Source of the DNA: Photorhabdus khanii NC19
GTDB lineage: Bacteria > Pseudomonadota > Gammaproteobacteria > Enterobacterales > Enterobacteriaceae
Reading direction: 5' to 3'
DNA length: 64,000 nt
Assembly (NCBI RefSeq): GCF_000517265.1
Contig: NZ_AYSJ01000008.1
Location: 1-64,000, forward strand
Part shown: positions 1 through 8,130 of the stretch, piece by piece
Layout: each line of letters opens with the position of its first letter
Numbering within the stretch: the stretch's first letter is position 1
Position numbers and translations under genes: made by a program
The notes under the pieces: model-generated
What the model was told of the DNA's origin: nothing
Seen by the model: only the letters and a program-made list of their open reading frames with translations
Databases searched by the model: none

Positions 1-363
1 TTAATGGTAATAATTTCAAAATAGTTTTGTTTTTGTGATATATGTCACATTTTAATTATTTTATTTCAGAATTAAATTACTTGTAATGTGATGATTATCG
101 TTAATTTGTGATGAAGTATTACCTTTTATGATTATGTTAGATGACTATTAGAAGGGAATACACTATCCCCATTGATGCGACACAGTGGCCGTGTCTATAA
201 CAAAGCAGAACATCGCATCACTCTCTATCGAATAAGAACGAGTTGCCCCTAGAGGGATATCCCCGCCACTTTCGGTTAATGGAATACGGTGTTCCGCCGT
301 TTTAATCCGGGGTCAAAAAAAGGAATTTTTAAGTTATTATTCAGATAGTTACATCATCACGCC
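1..363. other. AT-rich stretch without a recognisable gene
   Basis: I see no open reading frame with a credible start or family signature here. The first 160 bases are very AT-rich. The rest is of mixed composition and runs directly into an IS5-type transposase fragment. It is probably mobile-element debris or intergenic DNA. No promoter or RNA gene could be supported. Confidence 0.4.
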
Positions 364-471
364 GATTCAGAATGGTTATTCATTGATGGTAATCTAGTCC
401 TGGCACATCAGCACAGTGCCGGCGCAGCTTCAGGGGAAGATGCATTGATAAGCCGGAGTCGAGGGGGGACG
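364..471 (+). pseudogene. IS5-family transposase fragment
   Basis: A short frame without its own start reads DSEWLFIDGNLVLAHQHSAG followed by a SRGG segment. That is the pattern around the first catalytic Asp of IS5/IS427-type transposases (family pattern: IDxxxVxxHxHxAGA, then a Ser/Lys-Arg-Gly-Gly). Upstream and downstream parts of the enzyme are missing, so this is an internal scrap about 35 codons long. It lies next to an IS1182-type remnant on the other strand. The identification rests on the motif pattern alone. Confidence 0.5.
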
Positions 472-536
472 TTCAAGCAAAATCCATTTGGCGATGACTG
501 GAATGGCCTTGTTTCGCTCTCTGTCCATGAATCAGA

Positions 537-1089
537 TTATCTCTCATCTGGATATACTTCTTCCCGGCAAGCGTCCTTTTTTTCTTTTTCCAGGCAATCG
601 GCACAATTTGCTCCGGTATAGACCCGATGCCCACGGCTTTTTTCGGACGGTCTTACAGTACTGACATGACGTAACCTGTCATTGGCCGGGCAAATATACA
701 GGTCTTTCTCCGCATGATAAATAAACCGCGATTTTGGGTAGATTTTTCTTGGGCTCTGTCGGTCATTACCTTCAGGACAGAACAACAGGATCGCGTGTTT
801 TTGAGTCTCAGCGATAACCCGTGTTTCACTGACGGGGTCGACTGTTTGGGCGACAATGATGCGAGCCTGGTTCACTAATACTGAGGGTTTGTACGCACTG
901 GAAAATCCCTGTCCCCGTTTGAGTTTCTGGACCATCGCTTCCGGTTCTGTTGGGTTGATACGTAACTGGCTGGCGTCTTTACCGCTTTTTTCACGATTTT
1001 CTTGTCGGATTTGTAAGAGGGCGGCAGACTGTTCCAGTCGCCTGATTTTATCTTCTTTTTGGGGATTGGCGGGGGCGGTAGTTAAGGGG
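537..1089 (-). pseudogene. IS1182-type transposase remnant
   Basis: The leftward frame runs without a stop from about 1089 to 537 but has neither the normal start nor the catalytic C-terminus. It contains a charged helical segment, then RINPTEPEAMVQKLKRG, and later a Cys-rich block (YICPAND, then GANCADCLEK). This is the order seen in IS1182-family transposases, where a 'TDPEA..' segment is followed by a cysteine cluster. An ATG at 935 opens an internal 132-codon frame, but this is not a true start. The element is a decayed internal fragment. Confidence 0.55.
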
Positions 1090-1117
1090 GTATGAATTAA
1101 GGTCTTTTTTCTCGCAA

Positions 1118-1940
1118 ATGCGACGGGGGAGTTTTACCCTGCCGTTGGTGGTCAAAGTGATTGCGGTCTGGCTGAAAGTCAGAATGTATGACAAAGAAAA
1201 AGGGCCTGGCGGATTACAGTCGCTGGCCCGGATTGAAAATACGCTCTATAGCGCTTTTTTCGTCATGGTTTTCTGCTGTGCTCCGCTGATGAATGTCAGC
1301 CTTAGCACCCTCCTGCACGATGCGTCCCGCGCTAAAAGCTGCGGTACCTGGACACCCGGCGTGCCAGAGAAAAGCGGTTATGCGCCAGTGATGTCCAGTC
1401 TGAACAATCAGACGGCGGAGGTTTCCGTCTGGTGGGCGGTGTGCACCAATTATCTAAAGGGCTGACACAAGCAGCGGTGGCATCCATTCCCTGCCAGCCG
1501 GATTTGCGGCAACTGCGTTTTGAGGTACAGCACACCCGTATCAGCAATCCGGCACTGGCAGCTGAGTTAGAGGATTTCACCCATGATTGTTATGCCTTGG
1601 CACTTTACCAATGGAAGCAACGTGATCGTCGAGGGCAAGCTACTGATCCTGCTGTTCTGTTAGCCGGCGATTACCATACGCTGCAATCACTCCCCCCAGA
1701 ACGGCGTTTCTGTGGAACTAAATGCGTGACAATGGTCGGCCGAAGACCGGGCAGGGTGGATATCCCAGCTGCAAAGTCTGGTGGTCAATGGCGAAAACGG
1801 GACTGAGAACCCGGGTGCTGGCATTGGATGGCTCCCCCCGGATAGGTGCATCCGTAGGTGCACTGTTGGGGGGCTTGCTAGCTTACCCAATGTTTGATGT
1901 CGTGCAACAGGCACTGCCGATGATGCAGGCGGTGATTCTG
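1118..1940 (+). pseudogene. TraG-type (N-terminal domain) ICE transfer protein, frameshifted remnant
   Basis: Three successive rightward frames together read like the TraG_N family of integrative conjugative elements of the ICEHin1056/PFGI-1 type. The first part has a membrane segment (SAFFVMVFCCAPLMNVSLST). The middle part has the family-like stretch AAVASIPCQPDLRQLRFEV and a FTHDCYALA segment. The last part has FDVVQQALPMMQAV. The frame changes near 1440-1470 and again near 1720-1800, so no full protein can be made. Such genes normally encode about 500 residues of a mating-pair protein in the inner membrane. It has no relation to the intact F-type traG at 20441-24058 and shows that a second kind of conjugative element once lay here. 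Confidence 0.6.
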
Positions 1941-2124
1941 AATATCCATTTTCTGTGTTTTTATATTTCATATTGGAATTGCATTAACTCAATATGTATG
2001 ATGTATATCACAAAGAAGCAAATGGCTTAATGTCATTTAATTCAAGGTGATTTACACTGAAAGCGCTATACTTCTCATGTCTATTTACATTAACTCTTTT
2101 GTATCTGGTAGTAGACGATTTATA

Positions 2125-2156
2125 GAAGCCTCAATGGTCGAACCCATTGAGGCTTC
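2125..2156. terminator. Strong hairpin, possible terminator or element end
   Basis: GAAGCCTCAATGG and its exact complement CCATTGAGGCTTC flank a short loop, giving a 13-bp perfect stem. No clear run of T follows on either side, so a rho-independent terminator is possible but not certain. It sits in a gene-poor interval between the ICE debris and the start of the plasmid block. Confidence 0.4.
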
Positions 2157-2271
2157 GCCATTTATGATAATGAAAATAAATAGAATTGGACCCGATTTAC
2201 CTATTAAGTTTAGCTATTCCGCTATTGAATTAATAGTGAAAACGGTTAGATTGTAAAACCTTTAATATATT

Positions 2272-2448
2272 CTAAAATGGTTCAGGGAAAGTGATGGTCG
2301 ATGCAAATTGATCGAGAGCGTCCGGGCACGATGAGCAAACCCCTAACCCTTCCACTCGATTTACACGAAGCCAGTGGCATGGTTGATCATTTTCAACACA
2401 AGCGTGATGATCTGTGCATCCGCACCCTATACATTTCGCCGTAAGCAT
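2272..2448 (-). CDS. Small cysteine-rich (probable zinc-binding) protein
   Basis: This gene encodes 58 residues beginning MLTAKCIGCGCTDHHAC. It has six cysteines and two histidines arranged as CxxCxC...C and a later C..SSC pair, which suggests a small metal-binding fold. The start is the internal ATG at 2448, not the ATG at 2472, because GGAGG lies six bases upstream of 2448. A good sigma-70-like promoter of the shared 29-bp type lies at 2476-2504. Proteins with this pattern are common as hypotheticals on large conjugative plasmids and phages. I do not know its function. Confidence 0.7.
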   Translation of the reverse strand: MLTAKCIGCGCTDHHACVENDQPCHWLRVNRVEGLGVCSSCPDALDQFASTITFPEPF

Positions 2449-2475
2449 AACCGCCTCCAAAAGTAAATTCACACA

Positions 2476-2504
2476 ATCATAGTATCATTATATGACACTG
2501 TAAA
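2476..2504 (-). promoter_or_regulatory. Shared 29-bp promoter/operator, copy 1
   Basis: On the minus strand there is TTTACA, a 17-bp spacer GTGTCATATAATGATAC, then TATGAT. It points at the small Cys-rich gene starting at 2448. The spacer carries the partial inverted repeat AGTRTCAT...ATGATACT that recurs at 3110, 4908, 10524 and, in weaker form, 19422 and 19982. Confidence 0.65.
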
Positions 2505-2574
2505 TACTAAAAAGAAAGCGGCCAGAGCCGCCCTTACAAAATAGTTGTCCTCTAGCTACTTCCTTGCATGAGCT

Positions 2575-3077
2575 TCAATCATTGCCATAGTTATTTCCCT
2601 CCCAGAGGGTAAGGCGTGTCGAGTATCCAAGCATCAAAGGGTGTTTCGGATCTCCTGATCCAGTAACACCGAATGTCATGACCGGCTTACCAGATGCAAC
2701 CAGCCGCTCAAAAAGTCTATCCAGATGAATATGGAGAGGCTTAGGCAGTTTGGTTCGGCTCCCCCAGCAGGGCACCAGGACATCAGCATCCCGAATAATC
2801 CTTTCCAGGTGGATTTCATTTTCAGGCCCGACAGGATCAACCGCCGTAGCCAGCTCACGAACGTCGGTCGCCCGAAAAACAAAAGCATTACGACTATGAA
2901 TCGCCTCCCTCCGTAGACCTTGGTAAACCCTATCCACTTTCTGACTGTGTGATCGTCCTCGGTGGCCGTGGCCGTAGAGCCGTTTACACCAAAATAACCG
3001 AACACAAGGCCTTCGGGTTGCACATCCCTTTCCAGACGGTATCGGTACATGCCGCACTTGCTGATAATTGCACTCAA
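2575..3077 (-). pseudogene. DUF1643 family protein, broken by one frameshift
   Basis: The N-terminal part reads SAIISKCGMYRYRLERDV and later DDHTVRKWIGFTKVYGG. The continuation is found in another frame: NAFVFRATDVRELATAVDP, then GPENE and a C-terminal part to the stop at 2575. Joined, this matches the DUF1643 layout (CxxYRYxLxR, DDxTxRxxxGF, NLFAxRATDPxxL, DPxGPEND). The break is near 2889-2892 and looks like loss of one base. The start is probably the TTG at 3077, which has GAGGT five bases upstream, rather than the ATG at 3110. DUF1643 proteins are plasmid and phage genes of unknown biochemical role. A sequencing error is an alternative to true decay. Confidence 0.65.
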
Positions 3078-3109
3078 AATATCACCTCTTTTTGTCTGAA
3101 AAACGCCCA

Positions 3110-3138
3110 TTCATAGTTGCATTTTTTAATGCTGTGAT
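3110..3138 (-). promoter_or_regulatory. Shared 29-bp promoter/operator, copy 2
   Basis: On the minus strand there is ATCACA, the 17-bp spacer GCATTAAAAAATGCAAC, then TATGAA, directed at the DUF1643 gene. The same DNA is the upstream region of the divergent membrane-protein gene at 3174, so one regulator could act on both. Confidence 0.55.
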
Positions 3139-3173
3139 AGGATGAAAGTGTAAATTGAAAAGGAGAAATAACC

Positions 3174-3515
3174 ATGAAACATGTACTGAATATCGCGCTG
3201 ATGGCTATTGTTGTTCTTGGACTGGCTATGCTTGAGGCGACCAACTGGGGTTACGCAGTGCTCGCTATCCCGGCAGTGGTTTGGATCAAACCAGTGCTTA
3301 ACCTTCTTCACAAACAGCCTGTTCTGGCGATTGTTTTTTGGGTTCTGGTTGCTGTTTTCGCGTGGCAAGCGGCACTTGCTGGCATCCTGTTCTATGGCGT
3401 ACTTGCTACCCCTAAAGCGCAAGCTCCAGCAAAGACTAATGGCAAGAAAAGCCGCAAAGCCAATCTGATGGGCACATACAGCTACGACTATCAAACTGGT
3501 GAATGCTTTAGTTAA
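3174..3515 (+). CDS. Small membrane protein, paralogue of the gene at 20043
   Basis: The protein has 113 residues with two or three hydrophobic segments (about 3-20, 25-45 and 50-75) and a basic, polar C-terminal tail. It is clearly related to the protein encoded at 20043-20405: both start MKHV(L/I)NI, share a W-G...L/A-P-x-x-V-W segment and LLHK/FIHK, and end in a Lys-rich tail followed by a Y-D-Y/F-D segment. Both genes also share the upstream TTGCATTTTTTRATGCTGTG element. The start has GGAGA eight bases upstream. The function is unknown. The shared promoter suggests a common regulator. Confidence 0.75.
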   Translation: MKHVLNIALMAIVVLGLAMLEATNWGYAVLAIPAVVWIKPVLNLLHKQPVLAIVFWVLVAVFAWQAALAGILFYGVLATPKAQAPAKTNGKKSRKANLMGTYSYDYQTGECFS

Positions 3516-3529
3516 GGATGGCTCCACGG

Positions 3530-4153
3530 TTATTTTTCTTCCTCACCCAGAAACAACCTAAAGCCTCTCATTCCACCCTCGCTTAGGTTGGCTTTGGCTA
3601 TCGTCAGGGGATGGATACTTTCTTGAGGAACGTACATGTCGGCGGACATAACTTCATAAGTGCATTTCGCATCTGATAGGTATCCCTCCAGCAGAGCCTC
3701 AGCAATGCCGTAGTCTCTCCCCTTCGTCCATGCCTCGGCTTCCTCTTTATCACCGAGTTTGCCTTTAACATTTTTATCCAACCCGCAAGGCACCAGAGAT
3801 TCCAGTGGAGATGGTCTTTTTTGAGTGACTCCCTTTACCCAGGATTTAGCGTTCTTCAACGAATTGAAGTGCTCCTGTAAGCCCTCCCAATCAAATTCGT
3901 GAATAAACTGCGGTTCGGGATTCAGGTTCCTTGCAACTTTTTCAGCACACGCTTGATTAAGTGGAAGCAACTTGGCAACAACTTCCCAAACGCCCTGGTG
4001 TACTCCGCTTCTACGCTTGCCTTCCAAACTGTGGGGGGTGATGTCAGGTTTAATCTCCCACCTAGCCTTTTCTAGTGCGTTTTCAGTCACTAACTGAGCG
4101 AGAGCTGACCAGTTGACGTCAGTTTTTATGACGATCTTTTTTCTTGAATCCAT
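3530..4153 (-). CDS. Hypothetical plasmid protein
   Basis: This gene encodes 207 residues, mostly charged and apparently cytoplasmic, with no signal peptide or membrane segment. I recognise no family. Segments such as VHQGVWEVVAKLLPLNQAC and the WTKGRDYGIAEALLEGYLSD region look like a folded helical domain. It is the last gene of a leftward run (4896, 4645, 4438, 4153) that appears to be one operon driven by the promoter at 4908-4936. Confidence 0.65.
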   Translation of the reverse strand: MDSRKKIVIKTDVNWSALAQLVTENALEKARWEIKPDITPHSLEGKRRSGVHQGVWEVVAKLLPLNQACAEKVARNLNPEPQFIHEFDWEGLQEHFNSLKNAKSWVKGVTQKRPSPLESLVPCGLDKNVKGKLGDKEEAEAWTKGRDYGIAEALLEGYLSDAKCTYEVMSADMYVPQESIHPLTIAKANLSEGGMRGFRLFLGEEEK

Positions 4154-4168
4154 GTTGGCTCCAGTTTT

Positions 4169-4438
4169 CTATTCTTTTCGGGCTAAATTAACCAAATGAG
4201 GCTTCCAGTCATTCAGGCATTCTTCTGTAAATTTAAGAGCTTCGTCTTCCGTCTCGCACTTACCTGTAATATCAGGCCCATTACACTCGCCATTGGTAGA
4301 ACCTGGACACCTGACAACGAACCCTCCCGGAGAATGGAAAGAACCTGGTCCATTGGGAATGTCTCCCCCTTCATCCCAATCCATTACCAGCTCGTACTCT
4401 TCACAATGGGGGCAAAAATGCCCTGTTTTTGCGGACAT
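4169..4438 (-). CDS. Small zinc-ribbon-like protein
   Basis: This gene encodes 89 residues starting MSAKTGHFCPHCEEYELV. There is a CPHC pair near the N-terminus and further cysteines in VRCPG, GECNG and KCETED, which could complete a zinc site. It resembles the restriction-alleviation (Lar-like) layout of phage and plasmid proteins in having CPxC followed by a second cysteine pair, but I cannot assign it to that family with confidence. It lies between two other small genes in the same leftward operon. Confidence 0.65.
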   Translation of the reverse strand: MSAKTGHFCPHCEEYELVMDWDEGGDIPNGPGSFHSPGGFVVRCPGSTNGECNGPDITGKCETEDEALKFTEECLNDWKPHLVNLARKE

Positions 4439-4450
4439 AATCTTTCCTTA

Positions 4451-4645
4451 TTAATGGATAGTTTGTTCTTCCACAACAATCATCCCGTCAACCAAGCAGA
4501 CTGTGGCGGGACCGCAGTTACCCAGTACCTCAGCTTTTACTCCGTTGTTCAATGCGACATAAAGCCGTTGTGCCCCATTGGTAACACGAATGCCTTTCTG
4601 GTCGAGCTGTTCAAGCATTTCTTCGTAGGTAATTTTTTCGTCCAT
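4451..4645 (-). CDS. Small hypothetical protein, translationally coupled
   Basis: This gene encodes 64 residues with no recognised family. Its ATG overlaps the stop of the upstream gene (TGATG at 4645) and is preceded by GAGGAGAAC, so the two are translationally coupled. The sequence alternates charged and short hydrophobic stretches, as expected for a small alpha/beta protein. It belongs to the 4896-to-3530 operon. Confidence 0.65.
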   Translation of the reverse strand: MDEKITYEEMLEQLDQKGIRVTNGAQRLYVALNNGVKAEVLGNCGPATVCLVDGMIVVEEQTIH

Positions 4646-4896
4646 CAGTTCTCCTCAGCAAGAATCTCGTTGATGAGGTTCTTTGCTATCAATCTGGCTT
4701 CCATAGGGACTGCCAGGTTATCAATTCTGCCTCTTTCGTGGGCAACAATGAGTTGCGCCTTCCAAGCTATCCCGGAAAGAGAAGCATCAGGCTCTTTACC
4801 TGCGCTTCTCATACATCTTGCGTTCCGGTATGCCGCCAGCCATTCAGGCCTGGTTGAGTTATAACGCCCAAGGCCAGCTTTTCGTTGGAAGCACAT
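4645..4896 (-). CDS. Small hypothetical protein, first gene of a four-gene operon
   Basis: This gene encodes 83 residues starting MCFQRKAGLGRYNSTRPEWL. The family is not recognised. A GAGG ribosome site lies just upstream, and the promoter at 4908-4936 is only 12 bases away, so the transcript leader is very short. The stop overlaps the next start. Many Arg and Ala residues suggest a helical soluble protein. Confidence 0.65.
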   Translation of the reverse strand: MCFQRKAGLGRYNSTRPEWLAAYRNARCMRSAGKEPDASLSGIAWKAQLIVAHERGRIDNLAVPMEARLIAKNLINEILAEEN

Positions 4897-4907
4897 TAAT
4901 ATGCCTC

Positions 4908-4936
4908 TTTATAGATTCATTTTATGATGCTGTAAA
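4908..4936 (-). promoter_or_regulatory. Shared 29-bp promoter/operator, copy 3
   Basis: On the minus strand there is TTTACA, the 17-bp spacer GCATCATAAAATGAATC, then TATAAA, both boxes close to the sigma-70 optimum. It drives the 4896-3530 operon. Confidence 0.7.
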
Positions 4937-4959
4937 CAATAAAAAGACGCCTTGCAAGA

Positions 4960-4975
4960 CTTTCACATGTGAAAG
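4960..4975. repeat. 16-bp palindrome CTTTCACATGTGAAAG, copy 1
   Basis: This is an exact palindrome immediately after the stop codon of the lipoprotein gene (stop at 4976-4978). It is one of eight copies spread over the plasmid block. Confidence 0.85.
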
Positions 4976-5404
4976 TTAATTATCCTTCTGCTGTCTGGCA
5001 GAAACCTTCAAGGCCAGCACCTTTTGCAGATCGGGCTGCTGGAAACGCATCTTGGTCCGTTCAGGCCAAGTGTCCATCTCATTGCACCGCAGGGTGTCTA
5101 TGGCCGCGTCACGATAAACCTGATAGAGATCGGTTCCACCAATGGAGTTAATTGCCATCATGGCTGCAAACATCGGGTTGCTGTTCATGACTCCGGTAAA
5201 ACTCTCATGGGTCATGGGGGTGTCGCATGACTTGTTAAGGGCCACCAGCAGGTCATTCCCAACCAGAGCACATGCCTCACATAACTGTTTTGTATCATCC
5301 AGAGCCTTCTTGTATTCGTTGCTTGGCTGAGGGACGCTTGAACAAGCCGACAGAGCAAATAACCCCACCAGCAGACATCCCAACTTAGTTTTTCTCTTGT
5401 TCAT
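4976..5404 (-). CDS. Predicted outer-membrane or periplasmic lipoprotein
   Basis: The protein has 142 residues. The N-terminus is a lipoprotein signal: a basic MNKRKTK, a hydrophobic core LGCLLVGLFAL, then the lipobox LSAC with the lipidated Cys at about residue 21. The mature part has several cysteines (CEAC, SCDT, RCNE) that could form disulfides, fitting the neighbouring thioredoxin-fold gene at 5437-6297. GGAG lies nine to ten bases upstream of the ATG. It follows the S49 peptidase and DsbA-like genes in the same direction. A role in envelope or transfer-apparatus assembly is an inference from context. Confidence 0.75.
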   Translation of the reverse strand: MNKRKTKLGCLLVGLFALSACSSVPQPSNEYKKALDDTKQLCEACALVGNDLLVALNKSCDTPMTHESFTGVMNSNPMFAAMMAINSIGGTDLYQVYRDAAIDTLRCNEMDTWPERTKMRFQQPDLQKVLALKVSARQQKDN

Positions 5405-5418
5405 CAGTTCTTACTCCA

Positions 5419-5434
5419 CTTTCACATGTGAAAG
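5419..5434. repeat. 16-bp palindrome, copy 2
   Basis: An exact CTTTCACATGTGAAAG between the lipoprotein gene and the DsbA-like gene, two bases downstream of the latter's stop. Confidence 0.85.
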
Positions 5435-5436
5435 TT

Positions 5437-6297
5437 TTACTTGTTTGCTGAGTCGTCTTGATCCGACTCAATCATCATTTTTCGCATCACTGCCATGATG
5501 GCTTGTGCTGGTTGAGCGCCACCGAGGAGCTGGCTCTTTCCTGTCTGGTTGTCCACAACAAAGGTTGCAGGTGTACCATTAACGCCGTAACTCTTGGCTT
5601 TCTGAATGTCAGCTTGAACTTTTTCTTCGTACTTGCCAGAGCTGAGGCACTCTCGGAAAGCATCCAGATCAGCACCTACACCAGTGACCACGGAAGCAAG
5701 GTCATCAACGCCGCGACCATTACCTTGGGAACGGTGGAATACATCATTAATAAAGACCCAGAAGCCTCGGTTGCCCTTCTGCTCTGCAATACATTCAGCG
5801 GCCAGAGCTTCCTTATGGGCAGCAGGGTTATGGAAGTCGAGCGGCATGTGCTTCCACTGCCAGTTCACATTCCCTTTGCTGGCATCCACAATCTGTTTTG
5901 GTGTGTCATGAAATTGCTTGCAGTACGGACACTCCAAATCAGAAAACTCCACCAGCGTGAATCGGGCACCAAGGTCCCCATAGATGTGCTTGCCATCCTC
6001 AACCTTTTCGGGAGCCCCCTCAAACTGGGCATACTTTTGATCGATGTCCGATTGCTGTTTTTGCTCGACAAACTTGTTGATGCTTGCCGCCACAGCCGCA
6101 TCAAACTCGGCTTTGTTCTTGAAGGTGACGCCTTCGGCATCCTTCACCTGGTTCACAGTGGATTTCACGCTGGCGATTTCTTGCGCCAGCTCTTTCTCTT
6201 TCACGAATTGGTAAATCCCGAAGCCGGTTCCTACAAGCCCCAAAAGAACGGCGGCAATAACCCCGAGGCGTAGTGTTTTGGTACTTTGTTCTGTCAT
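5437..6297 (-). CDS. DsbA/DsbG-like periplasmic thiol-disulfide oxidoreductase
   Basis: The protein has 286 residues. Residues 10-31 form an N-terminal membrane anchor, residues 35-85 are probably helical or coiled, and the thioredoxin fold starts near 105. The active site is C123-P-Y-C126 in the segment FSDLECPYCKQF, and the cis-proline loop is seen as NGTPATFVVD near the C-terminus. This is the Thioredoxin_4/DsbA-like layout. The enzyme should make or correct disulfide bonds in the periplasm. Large F-type conjugation systems encode such proteins to fold Cys-rich pilus and mating-pair proteins such as TraH, TraN and TraU. AGGAG precedes the ATG. It lies directly after the S49 peptidase gene, and the pair probably serves envelope protein quality control during transfer. 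Confidence 0.85.
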   Translation of the reverse strand: MTEQSTKTLRLGVIAAVLLGLVGTGFGIYQFVKEKELAQEIASVKSTVNQVKDAEGVTFKNKAEFDAAVAASINKFVEQKQQSDIDQKYAQFEGAPEKVEDGKHIYGDLGARFTLVEFSDLECPYCKQFHDTPKQIVDASKGNVNWQWKHMPLDFHNPAAHKEALAAECIAEQKGNRGFWVFINDVFHRSQGNGRGVDDLASVVTGVGADLDAFRECLSSGKYEEKVQADIQKAKSYGVNGTPATFVVDNQTGKSQLLGGAQPAQAIMAVMRKMMIESDQDDSANK

Positions 6298-6312
6298 GTC
6301 AAATTGCTCCTA

Positions 6313-7272
6313 TCAGTAAACTTTCACAGCGCTGAGTTCTTGCACGAACGCGCTGGCTTCGAGCTTGGCTCGTTGAGTCAGTCTCCGGATGATGTCTTCG
6401 GTTGGTGTGTAATCCACTAGGCTGGTCTGGTGAATGACGTCTCGCGCCACGGAGTTCAAACTACCCAGTCCATCAATCAAACCAATCTCTTTGGCCTGCT
6501 CACCGTTCCAGAGCAATCCAGAAAACACCTTTTGGTCGTCTTTCAGTCGCTCCCCCCGACCAGCCCTCACTCGCTCGATGAACTGCTGGTGGGTTTTTGA
6601 TAGAACTCCTTCCCAGAACGTCTTCATATCAGCGGTAAGAGGGGAGAAAGGATCGAGAAGCGCTTTGTGCTCTCCGGAGGTGATAGCCCGTCGCTCGATG
6701 CCGAGCTTGTCCATCAAGCCGGTAAACCCGAACCCGGAGCTGATAACGCCGATAGAACCAACCAGACTGGCGCGGTCTGCATAGATTTCATCCGCCGAAG
6801 AGGCGATGTAGTAACCGCCTGAGGCACCAATGTCATCAATGATGGCGTAAACCTTTTTCTCCGGATGCAGAGCTCGCTGCGCCTTCACCTCCTCATAAAT
6901 CCGTCCAGCCTGAACAGGGCTACCTCCTGGGCTGTTTATGCGAAGAACGACCGCTTGAGAGTTAGGGTTGTCGAATGCAGCCTGAATGGAGGGAATAAGA
7001 TGGTCCGCGTCGGCCAGCGTTCCTGCTGCAATCTCGCCACGGATGTTGATGTAGGCGGTATGGGGAGCTGCTGCTTTGGCGCTTTGCCAAGGCATTCCAC
7101 CTGGATTGGAAGCTAGGATAATGAAGCCGATCATGAGAAGTACGAAGCCTGATGCACGAAGTACACGCAACATTGTCCGCCAGCGGCGATCTTTCACCTG
7201 CTCTTTGTGAAGGGTGAACATGTACTTCTCGATGAGTTCTCTTTCCCAGGGGATTTCTTTGTTTTCTGCCAT
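6313..7272 (-). CDS. S49-family signal peptide peptidase (SppA/SohB-like)
   Basis: The protein has 319 residues from the ATG at 7272, which overlaps the upstream stop (TAATG) and has AGGA upstream. The ATG at 7290 is inside the previous gene. A cytoplasmic N-terminus is followed by one membrane helix (about 40-55) and a Clp-like serine protease fold. The nucleophile is Ser151 in DDIGASGGYYIAS and the general base is Lys203 in SGEHKALLDPF, the Ser-Lys dyad of short S49 enzymes. The INSPGGS segment shapes the oxyanion side. These enzymes degrade leftover signal peptides and small membrane fragments. Its place before dsbA and a lipoprotein gene suggests a role in clearing exported transfer proteins. 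Confidence 0.88.
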   Translation of the reverse strand: MAENKEIPWERELIEKYMFTLHKEQVKDRRWRTMLRVLRASGFVLLMIGFIILASNPGGMPWQSAKAAAPHTAYINIRGEIAAGTLADADHLIPSIQAAFDNPNSQAVVLRINSPGGSPVQAGRIYEEVKAQRALHPEKKVYAIIDDIGASGGYYIASSADEIYADRASLVGSIGVISSGFGFTGLMDKLGIERRAITSGEHKALLDPFSPLTADMKTFWEGVLSKTHQQFIERVRAGRGERLKDDQKVFSGLLWNGEQAKEIGLIDGLGSLNSVARDVIHQTSLVDYTPTEDIIRRLTQRAKLEASAFVQELSAVKVY

Positions 7273-8126
7273 TAGTCGTTCCTTTTGCACGTTTCAATAA
7301 TCTGTCCCCAGAACTCTTCATCAGTGCTATCAGCCCGATCTTTGACTTTCTGGTAAACAAGGTTGCTGTTGAGCTGATGCTCTCGACAGAACTGAGCAAT
7401 ATTGCTGTAGGTTCTATCCTGGTAGGTGAAGGGTTTTCCTTTACCTTTTTTCTTGGAGAGGATGAGTTTCCACTCATCATTGGTGAGTTTTTCTGCTGTC
7501 TTTCCGGTGTCCACAATGCGTCTACGCACTGTAACCGGATCAAGTCCATGTGCTCTGGCTATACTGGCAACGCAATTGAATTTCCGACCATCAATGGAGA
7601 CAGTAGGCAAATCACCAGAGGCTGCTTCCTTGAACCGGAATCCTCTGTAACCAGGTTTGAAGATCCCCGGAGCAAGTTGTTCACGGAACTCTATTGCTTG
7701 TTCTGACCTAACAAACTTGCAGTCGATCTTGCTCAGCATGTATTTGGCCCGAGCTATCACTTGGTAGAGAGTCTTTTCCAGGAGCATGGCATCAGCAGCT
7801 CGACTCGGAAGACCAATATCGTCTTCTTGCTCGATACCCAGCATTTCTGCATGGCTGGAGCCTTCGGCATGTCGAAAACACCCGTCGTACTCAAAAAGAA
7901 AGGAGGCCAAACCTCCTCTCAGCTTTGCTTTGAACCGGGTATTGGCCGCATTCTCTGGCGCTGGAGCAAGAACGGACATTTCAATCCCTAATTTGGAGGC
8001 CAACGCTCGCAGGTCTTCCTCTCCAATCCGGCAACCGGGTTGCATGATCTTAGCCAGAGCAGATTCATCATCACCCCCGCGTTCTTTAAGCTCAGCCAAG
8101 AGATAGGGAGCTCGTATTACCCCCAT
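7272..8126 (-). CDS. Putative DNA-binding protein with repeated HTH-like modules
   Basis: The protein has 284 residues from the ATG at 8126, chosen because AGGGAG lies upstream and the preceding gene ends at 8131. The ATG at 8189 would overlap that gene. The C-terminal third has two similar modules: VSIDGRKFNCVASIARAHGL followed by DPVTVRRRI, and FTYQDRTYSNIAQFCREHQL followed by NSNLVYQKV. Each has an aromatic strand and then a helix-turn-helix-like unit, like the NUMOD-type repeats of homing endonucleases and mobile-element proteins. The N-terminal part has no recognised domain. Its stop overlaps the S49 peptidase start, so it is in the same operon. A regulatory or DNA-organising role is an inference. 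Confidence 0.6.
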   Translation of the reverse strand: MGVIRAPYLLAELKERGGDDESALAKIMQPGCRIGEEDLRALASKLGIEMSVLAPAPENAANTRFKAKLRGGLASFLFEYDGCFRHAEGSSHAEMLGIEQEDDIGLPSRAADAMLLEKTLYQVIARAKYMLSKIDCKFVRSEQAIEFREQLAPGIFKPGYRGFRFKEAASGDLPTVSIDGRKFNCVASIARAHGLDPVTVRRRIVDTGKTAEKLTNDEWKLILSKKKGKGKPFTYQDRTYSNIAQFCREHQLNSNLVYQKVKDRADSTDEEFWGQIIETCKRND

Positions 8127-8130
8127 AAGC

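Noticed and set aside
4196-4864. 222-codon rightward open frame
   Set aside because: It lies opposite three small leftward genes that have ribosome sites and overlapping stop-start signals. The translated protein shows no family pattern.
5458-6273. 271-codon rightward open frame
   Set aside because: It is the antisense of the DsbA-like gene, whose CPYC active site and signal anchor make the leftward reading certain.
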